Part shown: piece after piece, positions 35,100 to 48,049 of the stretch | How positions within the stretch are numbered: the stretch's first letter is position 1 | How the letters are laid out: every line of letters begins with the position of its first letter | Assembly (NCBI GenBank): GCA_001600455.1 | Contig: BCKC01000004.1 | Span: 1,984,001 to 2,048,000 of the forward strand | Direction: 5' to 3' | Length of the DNA stretch: 64,000 nucleotides | From: Endocalyx cinctus | Taxonomy: Eukaryota > Ascomycota > Sordariomycetes > Amphisphaeriales > Apiosporaceae | Translations under genes and position numbers: made by a program | Notes under the pieces: model-generated | Told to the model about the DNA's origin: nothing | Database searches by the model: none | What the model saw: only the letters and a program-made list of their open reading frames with translations

Positions 35100-38000
35100 T
35101 TTGATCTTTATGTGGTTGGTTGACGGTGTTCTACGTTTCTAAGAGAGCAGTTTGGACAATGCGAGATGTATGACAGGTGGAGTACAGAGAAAAGGAAAAT
35201 ACGAGACTAGAAAGAGCTTGGGACGGTGCAGTATTTAAAGGGAAGTTTCCTAGACTAGGATCGGGCATTTCTCCTGTCTTACTATGATGAGAGTACCAAT
35301 TGATAGGACAAGCGAACACGATAATATAGCGAGCACCCGCGCTGCCACGCCAATTAAGCTACACTACACAGTACGTTTCTTGACACGGGAAGAGGGGATG
35401 AGGGGCCACGGAGCTCGTCACCAAACCCCACTATAGACCATTTTAGGTCGTCGATGCGTTCACCACGCAGGAAAGCACAATTTATTATCCACTCATAACA
35501 ACACTATCATGTGCATACCAAAGACTTTTATTACTGCGTATTACGAGAAAGTATGATAGTCAGATTCAAACAAGCAAGAATTACACATTTCGGGTACCTA
35601 ACACCTTTGAACAAGAGGCTTAAACTATTTGCAAAAGCGCGAACCGAGAGCGACGCGGGGTAGCATTGATACCGGTCTTATATTACACCCTAACGTCATC
35701 TTGCGGCTTTCCCCCCCTACAGTAGGCAGTGAACTTCGATAAGAAGATATAAAATGCACCGCAGGTCGTAAAGTCCGTTTACTGTGCCCACCCTCATCTT
35801 TTTGACAGTTATGATTTCCGTGAAATTCTATAGTATTGGCTAAGAGAAATATGATAAAAGGCCGAGATTTTGGTAATCGGCAAAGTAAATCAGTATAATC
35901 CATAAAGGAGGGGAAAGAAAAGGGCAGGGAAGTATGTTAGTGCGCATCAAGGCTAAGGCAATGTGAATAGAGAGTGCATGCGATCAGCTAATTAAGCACG
36001 ATCGAGGGAAATACCTCGACCCACTCGACAGTTAAATGCAACCTGTGGACCTGTACCTGCTCATCGGGTTCGTCAACTCTGTGCGAATGAGCTGGATTTT
36101 TATCGAATTCTGTAATCTTGGCGTCTAATTACTCTTGGGTTAACGCACAGTAGATATGGCATATTCGAATCAGCATACCGCAGAAGAACGGATCATGCAA
36201 TGGGATGATTAATCTAATCGTAAGATCCACCCTCTAAACGAAACCATGTATATCATCAACCTTACTGTGCAGTGTATTCCTCTTTTTTTTTCCTCGTGCA
36301 CCAAAAAAAAGGAGAAAAAAAAAGCAAACAGAAATCTGGTCACCATCTTACTGGAGTATTTGTTCCGTTGAAAAGAAACGGGGCTGTTCTGCTAGTTCTC
36401 ATCTCAGCGACGCAATCTGCCTTGGTCACTTGTTGGGAGTGGAAATTATTGAGAATCTGGTTTGTAGCTGGCTTATATGAATGAGCATTGTATATATAAC
36501 ATCTTGGCCAGACTTGGAAAATATTGGTTTAGGAGAGGCCCTATATGTATGCTCCTTGGATACTTCGGTCTGACGGATCTGAAAGTGAAAACAGCATCAG
36601 AAGAAAGTTCCAAGGTTCCAACTACCCCGATAAAGTGGGTTGTACCTGAGCCACGCCGCTTTTAGTCAGATTCTATCCTGAACTTAAAGCCTGTGAGTTA
36701 TGGTCTTAACGGACACACCACTGGAAAAAAAAAAAGGAATTTGCATAAGGTACATAACAAACTTCCACTTCTCCAGCTTTTTATCTACGGCGATTTTCCG
36801 TTAATAGCTTGTGGCTGGTGAAAGAAAAGAGTAATTGCATACATCAGCCGACTAACCTTAACGAATGCTTAGTGTTACCCAGACAGTGGACGTCTTGTAT
36901 ATTATTTCTAATATTCATAGTTGAACTGATTAGGAATATGTATCATTTGAGCATTCGTGAGGTAACAATGGAAATCTATATTGTCCGACTCTACATAGCC
37001 GGCCTCGTTCGCCTTATTTAGGTACGTGCCTGACCCGGTGTTAGCTCTTCCAGAGCTGGGCGCACATTCCTCGACAGCATATCCTGCTTCTGTTTACATT
37101 CAGCCCAAGTCACGTTGAAATCCCATGGCTAAACTACGTTCCGGTGAATAGCCGTATTACGCCATGCGGGCAGAACGGCGTTAAGGGGGGACTCTGAGCG
37201 AGCGATGGTCCGCTTCCCACGATTTGAAAAATAACCACCGTCTTGAGAAGAAAATCAGAGATGTAAGTCGGCGAGTGCTCGCGTTCTGTTTTGGGAAATA
37301 ACTAGGGAGAAGCGGTAAAAGGTTCTCAGCGGCAAGACCGTGTACGGAGCTTAGTAACGAGTGTCCACCACCGATAGTATAGCCGCCGCCGATGGAAACG
37401 GTGGGGCAAGTACCTCCTAAAACACGGAGACCTGCTTTCTCAGCCGCGTTGTCCCATCAGATTATGGCCGGTACTTTTGACGATAAGACGGATGTTGTAA
37501 TATCGACGGCCAGCAAGCGTCGGTTAGAATACAACGACAGAGTTGAGTACTGGTTTGTCCGCAAAGGGGGACAATGAATAAGACCAAAAAAAAAAAAAAA
37601 ACATGGCTAAAATGTTAGGTTCAAGACCTTCTTTGAGCATTAAGTTTGCTTATGCCGTTTAAGAAAAAAGAACGTCGGCTTTTTATATTAGGGTTGACAG
37701 CTAGACGTAGATATCTCCTGAGCTCTCTGATCTTCCCTCGCCCTCCGGATGAGTGTATCGAATATCTCTATTCCAATTTGAAGAGGAAGGTCGTATTATG
37801 AGGGAGTTTTAGAAATGAGGTAGATAATGTACCTTGGCTGTCTTAGACGCTTAAGTAAAAATGGTTCAAAGGAGGTGAGAGGTGTTTTCGTCTAATACAC
37901 ATACAAAATGTATGCGGATTTATGTTGGTACGACCCTGCAGTAATTGTTCTCGATCCAACATTCTTTTATGTGGACAATAGACTCTGGCGGGCCGCAGTG

Positions 38001-38342
38001 TACATACTTGACTGACTACTTAGTTTCTAACTCCCTTTTTTTTTTATTGATAATCTGGTTATCTAATTCGGGGCTTTCTCTGGATTTTTTATACATATAA
38101 ATATATCAAGGTCATAAAAACAGGAACTGAAGCGTCTTTACAGTATCATATGTATAGAGCGGGTTAAAAAGATACGGTGTTGTTACATCCTTTGGCTCGC
38201 CGTACAAACACGAGCGCTACCTTACTCCATAACTACCTAGGAACCCGCACTGGAGCATCTAGGTTTAATCAGAAATATTTTCCACGTCTTTTTACCAAAG
38301 CCATATTATAATTACTAATTTACACGTTAATTATTGGCCAAC
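35100..38342. other. 3.2-kb intergenic region
   Basis: It holds the dehydrogenase promoter on the left and the SDR promoter on the right. I see no gene. A short open stretch at 37392-37577 is somewhat richer in GC but lacks recognisable features. A runs occur near 36303-36325 and 37586-37601. Confidence 0.5.
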
Positions 38343-39420
38343 ATGTCTTTTTCTGCCATCTGGCACCAATTTTTCCCTCCGCCCCCAACTCACACTGAGA
38401 CAGCGTTAGGACCCGGCGGCCAGAAGGGTAAAGTGTTCATTATCACCGGCGCCAACTCTGGTAAGAGGGCTCCCCGTTAGGTGCTTGGTAAATTTGTAAA
38501 CTTTTATGCTTAAATATGTGGTTAGGTCTTGGTCTTGTTTTAGTAAAGTACCTCTACCACATCGGTGTTACTATATACTTAGCCGGTCGGTCTCTCGGAA
38601 GAATCCAGAGGGCCATCGCCGAGATTGAATCCGTCTCGCCGTCGCCGGAAACCCCAGCTATGCTGAAAGCATTATATTTAGATCTCGCCGACTTGAAGAC
38701 AGTCAAGCCTGCTGTAGCTTCGTTCACTGCTCAAGAAACCCGACTAGACGTGCTCTGGAACAATGCCGGAGTCAACTGCCCTCCTGGAATGCATTTGACC
38801 AAGCAGGATTTAGATATTCACGTTGGTGCGATCTGTGTAGCGCCTTTACTTTTTACCCAGGAACTGCTTCCCCTGCTCCGAAAGACGGTGCAGGTAAGCC
38901 AAAAAGACAGCGTGCGTGTCGTATGGTCCGGTTCGTTACACATCGAGATGACCTCACCCCAAGGTGGCGTTGACTTTGAACATATAAGTAGGCCGAGCAA
39001 AAACTCTACTCGGGTAAACTACGCGCTGTCTAAGGCTGGGAACTATTTCCTCGGTACTGAAGCCGCCGCGCGGTGGGGGAAGTACGGCAGTAAGCTCACC
39101 CCACGGCGTCATTACCCTCCTTGCGAGTTCATTTTCACCAACTGATGATACATGATTTAGTCATTAGCGTTTGCCAAAACCCAGGGAATCTATATACTCC
39201 CATGTATAATAATGAAAATTGGATATTATTGGCGCTGCTTAAGAAATTAGCCCTTTATGAGGCAAAATATGGAGCATATACTATGTCTTATGCTGGGTTA
39301 TCTCCTAATATTACTGAAAGTGAAAATGGTACTTATATCTGGCCGTGGGGAAGGATTCTACCCCCTGGAAGGCCTGATATTTTGCAGGCCATTGCCGGTG
39401 GCAAAGCTACTGAATTCTGA
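38343..39420 (+). CDS. Short-chain dehydrogenase/reductase, C-terminus cut by a late stop codon
   Basis: Three exons (38343-38460, 38526-39089, 39161-39420) give 313 residues. The classical SDR motifs are intact: TGANSGLG for the cofactor, LWNNAGVN, and the YALSK catalytic Tyr-Lys pair, with the usual downstream QNPGNLYTPMY. The frame ends with GGKATEF and TGA at 39418-39420. Read past that codon, the frame continues EWCEKAWEHHVQI to TGA at 39460-39462, which looks like the normal family ending (KATEF-W-EWCE...). TGG to TGA is therefore likely. The lost tail is short, so the enzyme may still fold. It is a cytosolic NAD(P)-dependent oxidoreductase of unknown substrate. A polyketide synthase remnant follows within 55 bp. 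Confidence 0.8.
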
Positions 39421-39471
39421 GAATGGTGTGAAAAGGCTTGGGAACATCATGTTCAGATATGACACGATAGC

Positions 39472-40117
39472 TCATACCTGATTGTTGGGGACTTAATGGA
39501 TTTTGCGGAAGCATAACCATTCACCTCGCCCAGAAAGAAGCTCAAGTATAGTTCTCCTATCATGATCTAGACACCGTAGCGATACATCGATAAACCATTC
39601 AGCTGATATTAGGGCCATTGGTACTGAGCTAACTTTGGTGACTGGTGATGTAACAAATGTTGAGGACATACATCGCATATTTGAGAGTGCCCCAAAGCCC
39701 GCTAGAGGAATTATCCAAGGAGTGATTATTCTAAGAGTAAGTGAGATCGGTTATAATCCCATGGTAAGTACCCCAAGACTATAACATGACTGCAAGGTAA
39801 TATATACAACTAAATGATACAAGAGGAATTCGACACTGTTCTCGCATCAAAGATACAGGGGACGTGGAGCTTACACGACGCAGCGGATCAGCATGCTGCC
39901 AAGCTTGACTTTTTTACGCGCCCCTCGAGCATCTGCAGCATCGTTGGCCAGAAGGGACAGGCAAACTGTAGCGCCACAAACGCGTTCCTTGGTGCGTTTG
40001 CGGGGTTTCGAAACTCACTCGGGTTACCGGCATGCTCCGTAGACCTAGGTGGAGTAGAAGGTGTGGATTATGCCAATGGAAGAAAATCACTTTCTAGGCG
40101 CCTCCTGAGTCCTTGCC
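39472..40117 (+). pseudogene. Remnant of a reducing polyketide synthase ketoreductase domain
   Basis: Broken plus-strand frames resemble the KR domain of fungal highly reducing PKSs. In order: SYLIVG, then after a frameshift GLNGFCGSITIHLAQKEAQ and a stop, other stops, then TELTLVTGDVTNVEDIH and FESAPKPARGIIQGVI up to about 39735, a possible intron with a stop after it, and from 39814 EEFDTVLASKIQGTWSLHD, KLDFFTRPSSICSIVGQKGQ, ANCSATNAFLGAFAGFRNS and LPACSVDLGGVEGVDYANG. No KS, AT, DH, ER or ACP is visible nearby, so only one domain of a protein normally over 2000 residues survives. Stops and frameshifts in the first third show it is dead. It may be the relic of a biosynthetic cluster with the SDR beside it. 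Confidence 0.8.
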
Positions 40118-41061
40118 CATTGTTGGCCTCCCGTCAACGAACCGCTATTATATCAAATTATCTCGCTGTCCACCATTCGGCAACAACAGCCAATGAATCG
40201 AGACCATATAGCTTCTGAGTCGAGTAGTAGCCACACACCCACAGTAACCGTAATGCTCAAGATTATCGTTTTTCCTGGAAATCCAAAGGGTTTGTTTACT
40301 TCGCACAATTTGTTCAGAAATATGCATAAAAGTAGTGCTCAGGATACTTAACTGATTGATGACTGGGATGAGCCTGAGTAAAAGCGGCAAATACCGCTAA
40401 CCCTGATTTGTCGTGAAACAGAACTTCACCAATCTAGTATCCATATCCATGGATATTAGGTAATTCTTATCGTAGATACGGTTATCATCACGTGCGTTGT
40501 GCATGAGTTCTAGATCGTGAAACCCTCCCCTGTCACGTGAAATAATATTGATCGGGATCCATGGATTGTACTAAATTATCGGGTTATGTAAGTAATATTA
40601 TATTCAGTAGAACGAGTATCATCCATGGGCATAGCTCCATCTCCCGACGGGATTGCAGGTATCTGCGGACGATTTTCATTAGGTGAGCAAATCAAGATCC
40701 AATTCACTCTTGCAAAGCAGTCGATAGCCCTACTGAGCGATGTTGAGAAATCCTTGATATTACAGCAATCATACGTCGTCGAGATTCACGAATACCTTAA
40801 AACCGAGCCTTTTTTTTAAGTGACAAAAAGCATGAATGAACCCTTTATTCATAGTATTCATAGTAAACGGTGTCCGAGGATGTAATCTCCTAATAACTCC
40901 CGCCCGTGCAACCGAGGTTTTTCCCCCACGACTTTTATTTCACGCGAGTAAAGGCGTGAACCATGCAGGTGTTGTAATCCCTATCCCTAGAGTACATCTC
41001 CACCACCAGCTATAATGTGCATCGAAGGAAACTTTTCCAGAGAGATAGATATGAGGCTCCT
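40118..41061. other. Intergenic after PKS remnant
   Basis: No gene is supported. An open stretch at 40625-40819 could be more PKS debris, but I recognise nothing in it. Two CACGTG-like E-box words occur near 40491 and 40533. Confidence 0.45.
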
Positions 41062-41740
41062 TTAAGAGGGAGGAGCACCACGGCCACGACCGAATCCACC
41101 ACGGCTAAAAAAGAAAGAAAAAAAATTAGTATGATTGTAACTTTGGGGGGGAATTCTTCATCAAAGTCGGTCTTACAATTGAGGGTTGAATTCGCCAGGA
41201 GCACCGCCCTCCTTTCCTTCGCCAGCATCCCGTCTTCGGTATCCACCCTCACGGTCACCACGGTCACCACGGTCTCCACCACGGCCGCGTCCGAAAGGTC
41301 GTCGCTCGCGCTCACCCTCGCCCATCATACCTCGGGGAGGAGCGTGCGATCGCTGCTGCTTAATGTGTGTGGCCGGGACGATTTCGGCAGGGAGATGGAG
41401 CCATTCGCGGAGGTAGTTGAGACCCTCCTCGGTCACGGTGTAGTAGTAGTATTGCCACGAGAACTGGGTCTTGACGTAGCCGCGCGAAGTTAGGGACTGG
41501 CAGGCCTTGACGACGTAGAGGTTCTTGGTGTCGACATCGGGGTGCTTGGGAAGGTTGAAATCCTTCGCAGCAACCATCACACCCTCTCGGAAGAGGTACT
41601 ATAAAAACGACGAAAAAAAATTTCGGTTAGCTCATACCAAATTTTCCTCTCCAATCGTAAATTCTTCGAATTGCCGTAAATTTCTCCATTTATTCACTTA
41701 CTTCGTGAATCTTCTTGCGATCAGCCTTGGGAATCAACAT
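41062..41740 (-). CDS. rps10: Small-subunit ribosomal protein eS10
   Basis: Three exons (41740-41702, 41598-41177, 41104-41062) give 167 residues, the usual length. The protein starts [13 protein letters not shown], then [55 protein letters not shown] and [10 protein letters not shown], which is diagnostic of eS10. The C-terminal tail is rich in Arg and Gly and ends [10 protein letters not shown] then APPS; the last exon supplies only 14 residues. It is a core component of the 40S ribosomal subunit near the mRNA entry region. An early intron after codon 13 is common in fungal ribosomal protein genes. It shares a 700-bp divergent spacer with SDE2. Confidence 0.97.
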
Positions 41741-42434
41741 CTTGGCGGTTTATGGTGATAACAAGATGTTGAGTGTGCTTGATGGTCGTGGATGAAAAGT
41801 TAAGGTGGGCTGATATCTGGTTGACAATGAATTGAGGATCGGGCAATTTTTTGGTGTGCGCAAAAACCCTATGGTGGAGAGAAGCGATAAAGTAATTGTG
41901 TGTGGCTTAAAGATTAGTGAATTTACGCCGTGGCTGAAACCAAATGTGGCTTAGATAGAGGGGAAGGTGCATGGGCCACTTATTTCTTATCTAGTGTCTA
42001 ATCTTTAGTAATAATAATCACGTGGACTTCTCTAAAAATGGCTGAATCCGCGATTCATTCCACTAACTATATATGGCGCTTTCTGCCAGCCGCAGCCAGC
42101 TATGCCACAGGTGACAAAGTGGATTCAATGGGTTGATGAATTTTTGGCTGAGTACCATCTCCACTAAAATACTGCATATACATTCTCCACTTAACTTTCC
42201 TAATCACGATTAACTTCGTCCATCTCTTTGCTCTTCCCGCCGACGCATTTATTCATACATTCATCTTTCTTGTATACTCCTAAAATTTACAAACAACTCG
42301 GAACTCGCATTCATATTAATTTGCGAAATTACTCATAATATTATACCTAATCCATATCGTTCAGAGAGAGGGAGAGAGAAAAAGAAGAAGAAGAAGAAGA
42401 AGAAGAAAGGAAGCCAAGAAACCAAATTTGAAAG
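41741..42434. promoter_or_regulatory. Divergent promoter region of eS10 and SDE2
   Basis: A 694-bp spacer between two housekeeping genes transcribed away from each other. It ends with a purine-rich leader before SDE2 that includes a GAA repeat at 42382-42408. I assign no individual binding sites. Confidence 0.5.
42382..42408. repeat. (GAA)n simple repeat in SDE2 leader
   Basis: About eight to nine GAA units lie 27-53 bp upstream of the SDE2 start codon, probably inside the 5' UTR. Confidence 0.85.
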
Positions 42435-43307
42435 ATGGCGAAAAGCGACATGCTCAACGTCTTCGTGACTACCTTTTCCGGCCTGGGCCTACCACCAACC
42501 ATCTCACTCCCTCTTCCTTCATCTACCTCTATACAAGACCTCCACCAGCGTATCGTCGAAAGATTACCACAGCCAGACACCAGGTATATCCTGAGCACGC
42601 TATCAAACCGATCCGTCTCTTCCCGTTCCACGGACCCGATATCGACCCTTCTTCGTTCCAGCCCCAACGACCACGACAATGAGTTTCTCTCCCTCCGACT
42701 CTCGGTACCCCTCTGCGGTGGTAAGGGAGGTTTCGGATCCCAGCTGCGCGCGGCCGGCGGTCGCATGTCGTCGAAGAAGAAGAAGAACCAAGGGGACGAG
42801 AACGCGTCCAGCCGCAACCTCGACGGCCGGCGGCTGAGGACGGTGAACGAGGCGAAGGCGCTGACGGAGTACCTCGTGATCAAGCCGGAGATGGAGAAGA
42901 AGCAGAAAGAGCAGCGCCGCGCGCGGTGGCAGGAGATCATCAACGTGGCGGAGGAGAGGGAGCACGAGATCAAGCATAACACGAAAGGCAGGCTCGACGG
43001 CAAATGGGTCGAGGATAAGGAGGAGGCGAGCGAGCGGACGCGCGAGGCCGTCTTGGCGGCTATGAAGAACGGCGCGATCAAGGATAACTTGCTGCAGCTG
43101 GGTACCTCGCACGGTTCCGCTTCGACGGAGGATATGGAGGAGGATTCTACTAGCGGGGAGGAGGCGGGTAGCGGCCCTTCCGAGGGCGGCTCGAAGTCTG
43201 CTAGCCCCCCGGCGGCGAGTGCGCCGGCGAAAAAGCCGCCAACCAGAGCTTTTGCCGGCTTCGATGAGGATGACGAGTTCATGAGTTCTTCGGATGAGGA
43301 AAACTAG
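42435..43307 (+). CDS. sde2: SDE2, ubiquitin-fold telomere maintenance/splicing factor
   Basis: 290 residues in one exon. The N-terminal 96 residues form the ubiquitin-like fold and end in LCGG; processing is expected between Gly96 and Lys97, giving a protein that begins with the conserved [17 protein letters not shown]. Family work in fission yeast shows that ubiquitin proteases cut at this GG~KGG site and that the activated C-terminal part joins spliceosomes and promotes excision of selected introns, and so supports telomeric silencing and genome stability. The middle is a basic helical region ([18 protein letters not shown]), and the C-terminus is acidic and Ser-rich, ending [18 protein letters not shown]. 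It is nuclear. Identification is secure from the processing site and SDE2 block. Confidence 0.95.
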   Translation: MAKSDMLNVFVTTFSGLGLPPTISLPLPSSTSIQDLHQRIVERLPQPDTRYILSTLSNRSVSSRSTDPISTLLRSSPNDHDNEFLSLRLSVPLCGGKGGFGSQLRAAGGRMSSKKKKNQGDENASSRNLDGRRLRTVNEAKALTEYLVIKPEMEKKQKEQRRARWQEIINVAEEREHEIKHNTKGRLDGKWVEDKEEASERTREAVLAAMKNGAIKDNLLQLGTSHGSASTEDMEEDSTSGEEAGSGPSEGGSKSASPPAASAPAKKPPTRAFAGFDEDDEFMSSSDEEN

Positions 43308-46061
43308 GAGATATAGCTTATAATGAGGAGATGGAATAGCATAATTTGATGATACCCAAGCATTCCAAGCGTCTGAGATTCTCGTATGTCGGTTTTTTTC
43401 ATGGCGGTTTTGTTCAATTATTATCGTCGAGTAGTAGAAATTGTGATGATCAGGATTCCGACTCTACTAAGCCGGTGGGTGTTTTATGTCATAGAACCGA
43501 CATCTGCACATACTGGTCTCCCATGAATTCATTTTATCATACTTACGTTGTATCAGCTCCAGTGATACTTCCTATGAGGCATATTCCTTCGGTATATAAA
43601 GTAGACTGGAGCAAAGCGCGCGAAGTTCATCGACTTCAGTCCTCGGAAGGGTTGTTCTTAGCGGTTTACGCGATCAATCTAAGGTCATTGGGTCACGGTA
43701 AGAGGATGGTATTCAAGTTCAAATGTATATATGTAGATCCACATGAAGGATGCTGCCTCTCTATAGTATATTTTATCAATTTAAGTTAATCTTGCAAATC
43801 TCTGAATATTCAAACCTTGCGTGATAATCTCCTCAGATCTCCTGATGAGTGATTCCCAGTCTCTCTTACAGCGTATACTAAATTGGATGGCCGTGGCTTG
43901 TAAAGAAAGGCAAGCTGTCTCATATCTGCTTATATGAAGTGGCTTCAGCGCGGTAAGTTGGTGAGAAAACATCTGTAACTAATTCTCCCCGTCGTAGCTA
44001 GTGCCCTCTTTCATCACATGAATCAATCGCCATCTGCCTTCCGAGGTTGATATTTGCAACATGAATGAGGCTCTCTTCTCAGAACCCGCGGGTAGATGGA
44101 GCACTTGCCACGCATTCCAAGGAGAATTGAAGGTTGAAGGCTTGCCGCCCCAAAATAAATACGAGGGCTGGTTCGTTCAAAAGCCCCCGGTGAAATCTGG
44201 TGTAGCCATCGGGGAATATTAAGCGTCTGTCCCAAGCGCCATGCACGATCAGCCATTCAAGTCAAATCGCATTTTCCGATTGCTTCTCCCTCTTTTTAAC
44301 CCTCTCCTTAAGTGACTTGTTACTGTTCACGAGCTCCCTAGTAAGTTCCCCGAATAAGAAAAATCAATGCAAGAAACCCCATGCCTAATGTGGTGCATGA
44401 CTGGTTGACTCGTATTCCGTAAGTTTGTTATTTATCTATTCATTTGTTTTTCGTTGCTTCTCTCGCATTTCAAACTTTGCTCCTTATCCATTCTTAGTGT
44501 CCTGCGTGCATGCTTTGCTCAAGCTCGACCAATCGCTGCTCGCACACGACAAGTTTCACGGCATTCCTGCTCGTAACCGATAGTATGCACCAAGACGACG
44601 TTAACACGCGTGCAGGCTCGTATTGAATTGTTAGGAAGGTTCCTGCTCCTTTTGTTGCATCGAATCAGCATAGAGAGGTACAGCGGTTCTCTCATTACCT
44701 GCTACTCATCGTGTCAAAAAACACATAAACCTTGTTGTCAGAAACATGAAGGAATTGACTCATGCGTCATGTTCGAACGATACTTCCGAATGTTAAAAAG
44801 CACATCCATGGATAGATGGATATGCTGTTGTTACTTCTGTTCTTACTCCAACTCAGGCTCCAAGCTACGTTCTTTCTACTAAGTGTGATAAGCTGGCCCG
44901 TTATTGAATACAAAAATTACGTCTTGGAGACATTTCCAAGTTTCCAGGGTTCTTTCGGCCGCATCGTTTAGTCACGGTATCAATCATAGAATAAATAGCT
45001 CGAGCTAAATACTTCAAGGCTAACAACGAAGTTTCTTTGGGAACCATACGGACTTTTGAGGGATAAACTTTACCAAGAGAGCTTTCCCCCCCTCCCTCTC
45101 TCTTTCTAAAAGATTAAAAAAATATATATCCACTATGTCATTGACGTTGCGTTGGAATTTTGGGATGTGTGATAGCCGTAGCATCATATTCGTTTCAACG
45201 TGAGTTGCATACAACAAACGCCTGTCTCAGAGAGGTACCATGCGACCCGCTATCAAGTCAACAGGTGTCAGGAACAACAACAACAACAAGTTTCCGAGGT
45301 CGCACTTCTAACAAGAGGGATGACGTCTTTCGAAGCGCAAATTGCGTTGGTGCAGAAGACATTGCATCGATACTCCATACTATGTATGTACATAATATGT
45401 AAGTATATGGCCATGCTTACGCACTCGCTTTTTAGGACCAAAGGAGTGGGTAATCGATCTTCCACCAGTTTGTTTTGAGTGCTTTTCCACGTTTTAGAGC
45501 AGCTGCAATTGTTGGTTCTGTACCACCAATGCTCTAAGCTGTCGGTTCCTGCATCTCACGCACATAGGTACGTACATATGTAAACGTCGTTCGTTATAAG
45601 GAAGAAGATTTACTGCGCCTCGATGAATATACCTTCTACTCAGAGAATCGCATTCGGATTCATCGCGTGATGTTGTTATATATATAAATATGGATATGAG
45701 AAAAAGGACAACGGAACTATCACTTTCGGGACTGTCACCCGTCCTATGATACCCGTACAGCCGTAAACACAAGCTTTTTCTTTTTTTTACTATCCTTTCC
45801 AACTGGGGGCCTTTTTGTATCCCTGACCCCCGAATGATCCTACAAATGAACCCGAATAAGTAAAAGTTTACGGAGCAGGTAGTACGCTTAATGACTAGGT
45901 CGACTCGGCTAAATCTCTCGGCATCGCTCTAGTGGAAGCAAAAGCGAATCATGATCCTGGAGGAAATTCGATTCACTCTCATTTCCCTTCCGAAATTACT
46001 TATCCGAGTCTGCTCACCTTTCGAAAAATTCTCTCGTTGGGAGTCTATGGGTATGCTCGTA

Positions 46062-46099
46062 CTTAGTGTAGCGTAAAACTAAACCATAAGTACACTAAG
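46062..46099. repeat. 9-bp inverted repeat with 20-nt loop
   Basis: CTTAGTGTA at 46062-46070 faces TACACTAAG at 46091-46099, a perfect match. It could be chance or a tiny transposon relic. Confidence 0.6.
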
Positions 46100-47213
46100 C
46101 CCTTAATTAGGTTAAGCAGGAAAAATAAGAGAAAAAAAAAAAAGGGAAACATGGGAGTCTTGGCTAAGAGTTTACCAGGGTAACAAGTAAGTTCTCTGAC
46201 AACGGAAAACCAGCGAGCATTCTCGGCAATTTACTAGATCTGCATGGGATATACTAGCACAATAGAACCTGACCCTCACGGGGTCTGCACTACTGCGCAT
46301 TTCGTGACGGGGCTAGGTAAGTAGTATACATATATGTACCATGTATGGTCTTGCACTTATTATTACATGTATTTATTCCGACGTTGGAGCGGGACCCCGT
46401 TCAGTTGACCAGGTTCATTGGTTCAGCAGCCTATTAAACAGGGAGGAAAGGTTAATAAAATGCTTTTTATTTTTTCTTTTATTTGGATCGGGGGGCACGG
46501 AGACATCAGACTGGAAATTTCATCAAATTGAACCAGGGCTATTAAATATACTACGACCTTAAATTTTATATTGTAGCCTAGATGTCGGTCAAGCAATAAG
46601 TAACGCCTGCGGTCTTGTGGGGATTGACTAAACTAAGTAAGTGGTTGGTCGAAGCGCTTCTTCCTCATTTTGTCGATTATTGAAGCAATTTGAAGAGAAT
46701 ACTTTGTAACAGTATGTTATGTGTACCGTAGTACATCTGGATATAATAAGGAAAATAATAAGTGACACAAATTATATGCATGGCTATAACTGTCCTTAAT
46801 GACACCACATGCGGCTGCTTAACCGACTTTTTAGTGTGGTTGCACGTTCTTGCACGTTCTAGACTGACCTCTTTTACTGTCTAAGTTCAAGACATTTTTG
46901 AGTACCAAGTATATAACTTTCGAGCGGACGCTTATGGTATCGGGGGCTATGCTAGCATTGCTGACATTACTATCTACATATACTCGACATATTTACTGCT
47001 TATACACTACCGCTTAGTAGTTTTATTTCTGTCTTGTGGGTTGAACCTGAATGGAAAGGACTCCACGTTTGAGGCGTGGTAAGCCAACACGCTAGGTATA
47101 AATGTTTGCTACGCAGAGCAGCTGAAGTACGTGTACACCACACTATCAGCACGAAGTCGGAAGTTCACATGGCTTATGAACCCGGTTTCTTACAGTAGCG
47201 TAGTATAACGAGG

Positions 47214-47239
<26 letters not shown>
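47214..47239. repeat. (TA)13 microsatellite
   Basis: Thirteen perfect TA units in a gene-free stretch. Confidence 0.95.
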
Positions 47240-47244
<5 letters not shown>

Positions 47245-48016
47245 AGGGCAACTATTAACAAACTTACAGCGACAATAAAACCCGCGCCGCATTCCCGAAA
47301 GCAGACGTTATTTCACGTCAAAAGTACGCAATTTTGAAAAGTATAAAAATCAGGCAACAGAATTTCCAACTTTTTTTTTCTGTGTGTTTTGTGTGTTTTG
47401 TCTTCCTTCCAATCCACTGTAACCCTTGTTTTTTGAAACTCGTGGTTCAGCTGCATACACTTCCAACATGTAACTCAATCACGTATACTACGTATTGAGA
47501 TGTACTATGCACAGATTAGGAAAATTGGTACTTCTCGTAGGCAACAGAATATCCTTCACGTCTATTGGGGCTTAGGATGTAGAGATTGGAGGAAAAGGGG
47601 TGGGGAGAGGGTCTCTTTTTCTTTTCTTTCTTTCTTTCCTTCATTATCCACTCTGTCGTTTATGCGTGACTGCGGTACCCGTATGCCGCCACCCCTTGTA
47701 AGCACCACATGAGGTCTTATTGCTTGGCAGGGCTGTAATGGGAAATAGGCAAATGAAGTCATACCGGCGACGATCAATTTTCTCTGATTGGATAGATTTT
47801 CTATAAGCCACGACATGTCCTCGCTTCATGCGAGGCAGTTCACGATCTTCAGACACTTATACCACATATACTCTCTGGCACTAAAATATCGTTATATTAC
47901 ATAACGTACATCACAATCGCGATACTTGATACCTGTAGAGATAGGATTTAGGGAAGGATTAGAGAGACGGTTTAGAACGTTCCTGGCTAAGTGTGATGTA
48001 TGTACACGTACGATTC

Positions 48017-48049
48017 TATCAACTATCAACTATCAACTATCAACTATCA
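48017..48049. repeat. (TATCAAC)4.7 tandem repeat
   Basis: Four full copies of a seven-base unit plus five bases of a fifth, all perfect. Confidence 0.95.

Noticed and set aside
37392..37577. GC-richer open stretch in the 35-38 kb spacer
   Set aside because: It is only 61 codons, with no motif and no neighbouring exon that joins in phase.
40625..40819. Frame after the PKS remnant, considered as an ACP fragment
   Set aside because: I cannot find the ACP serine motif (DSL) or any PKS block in it.
42347..43282. 311-codon minus-strand frame opposite SDE2
   Set aside because: It is Ser-rich and featureless; SDE2 on the plus strand is certain.
47040..47115. Minus-strand CCACG-CCTCAAA-CGTGG arm followed by GGTTCAACC, tRNA-like
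   Set aside because: Position 33 would be C rather than T, the T-stem does not pair and there is no acceptor stem.
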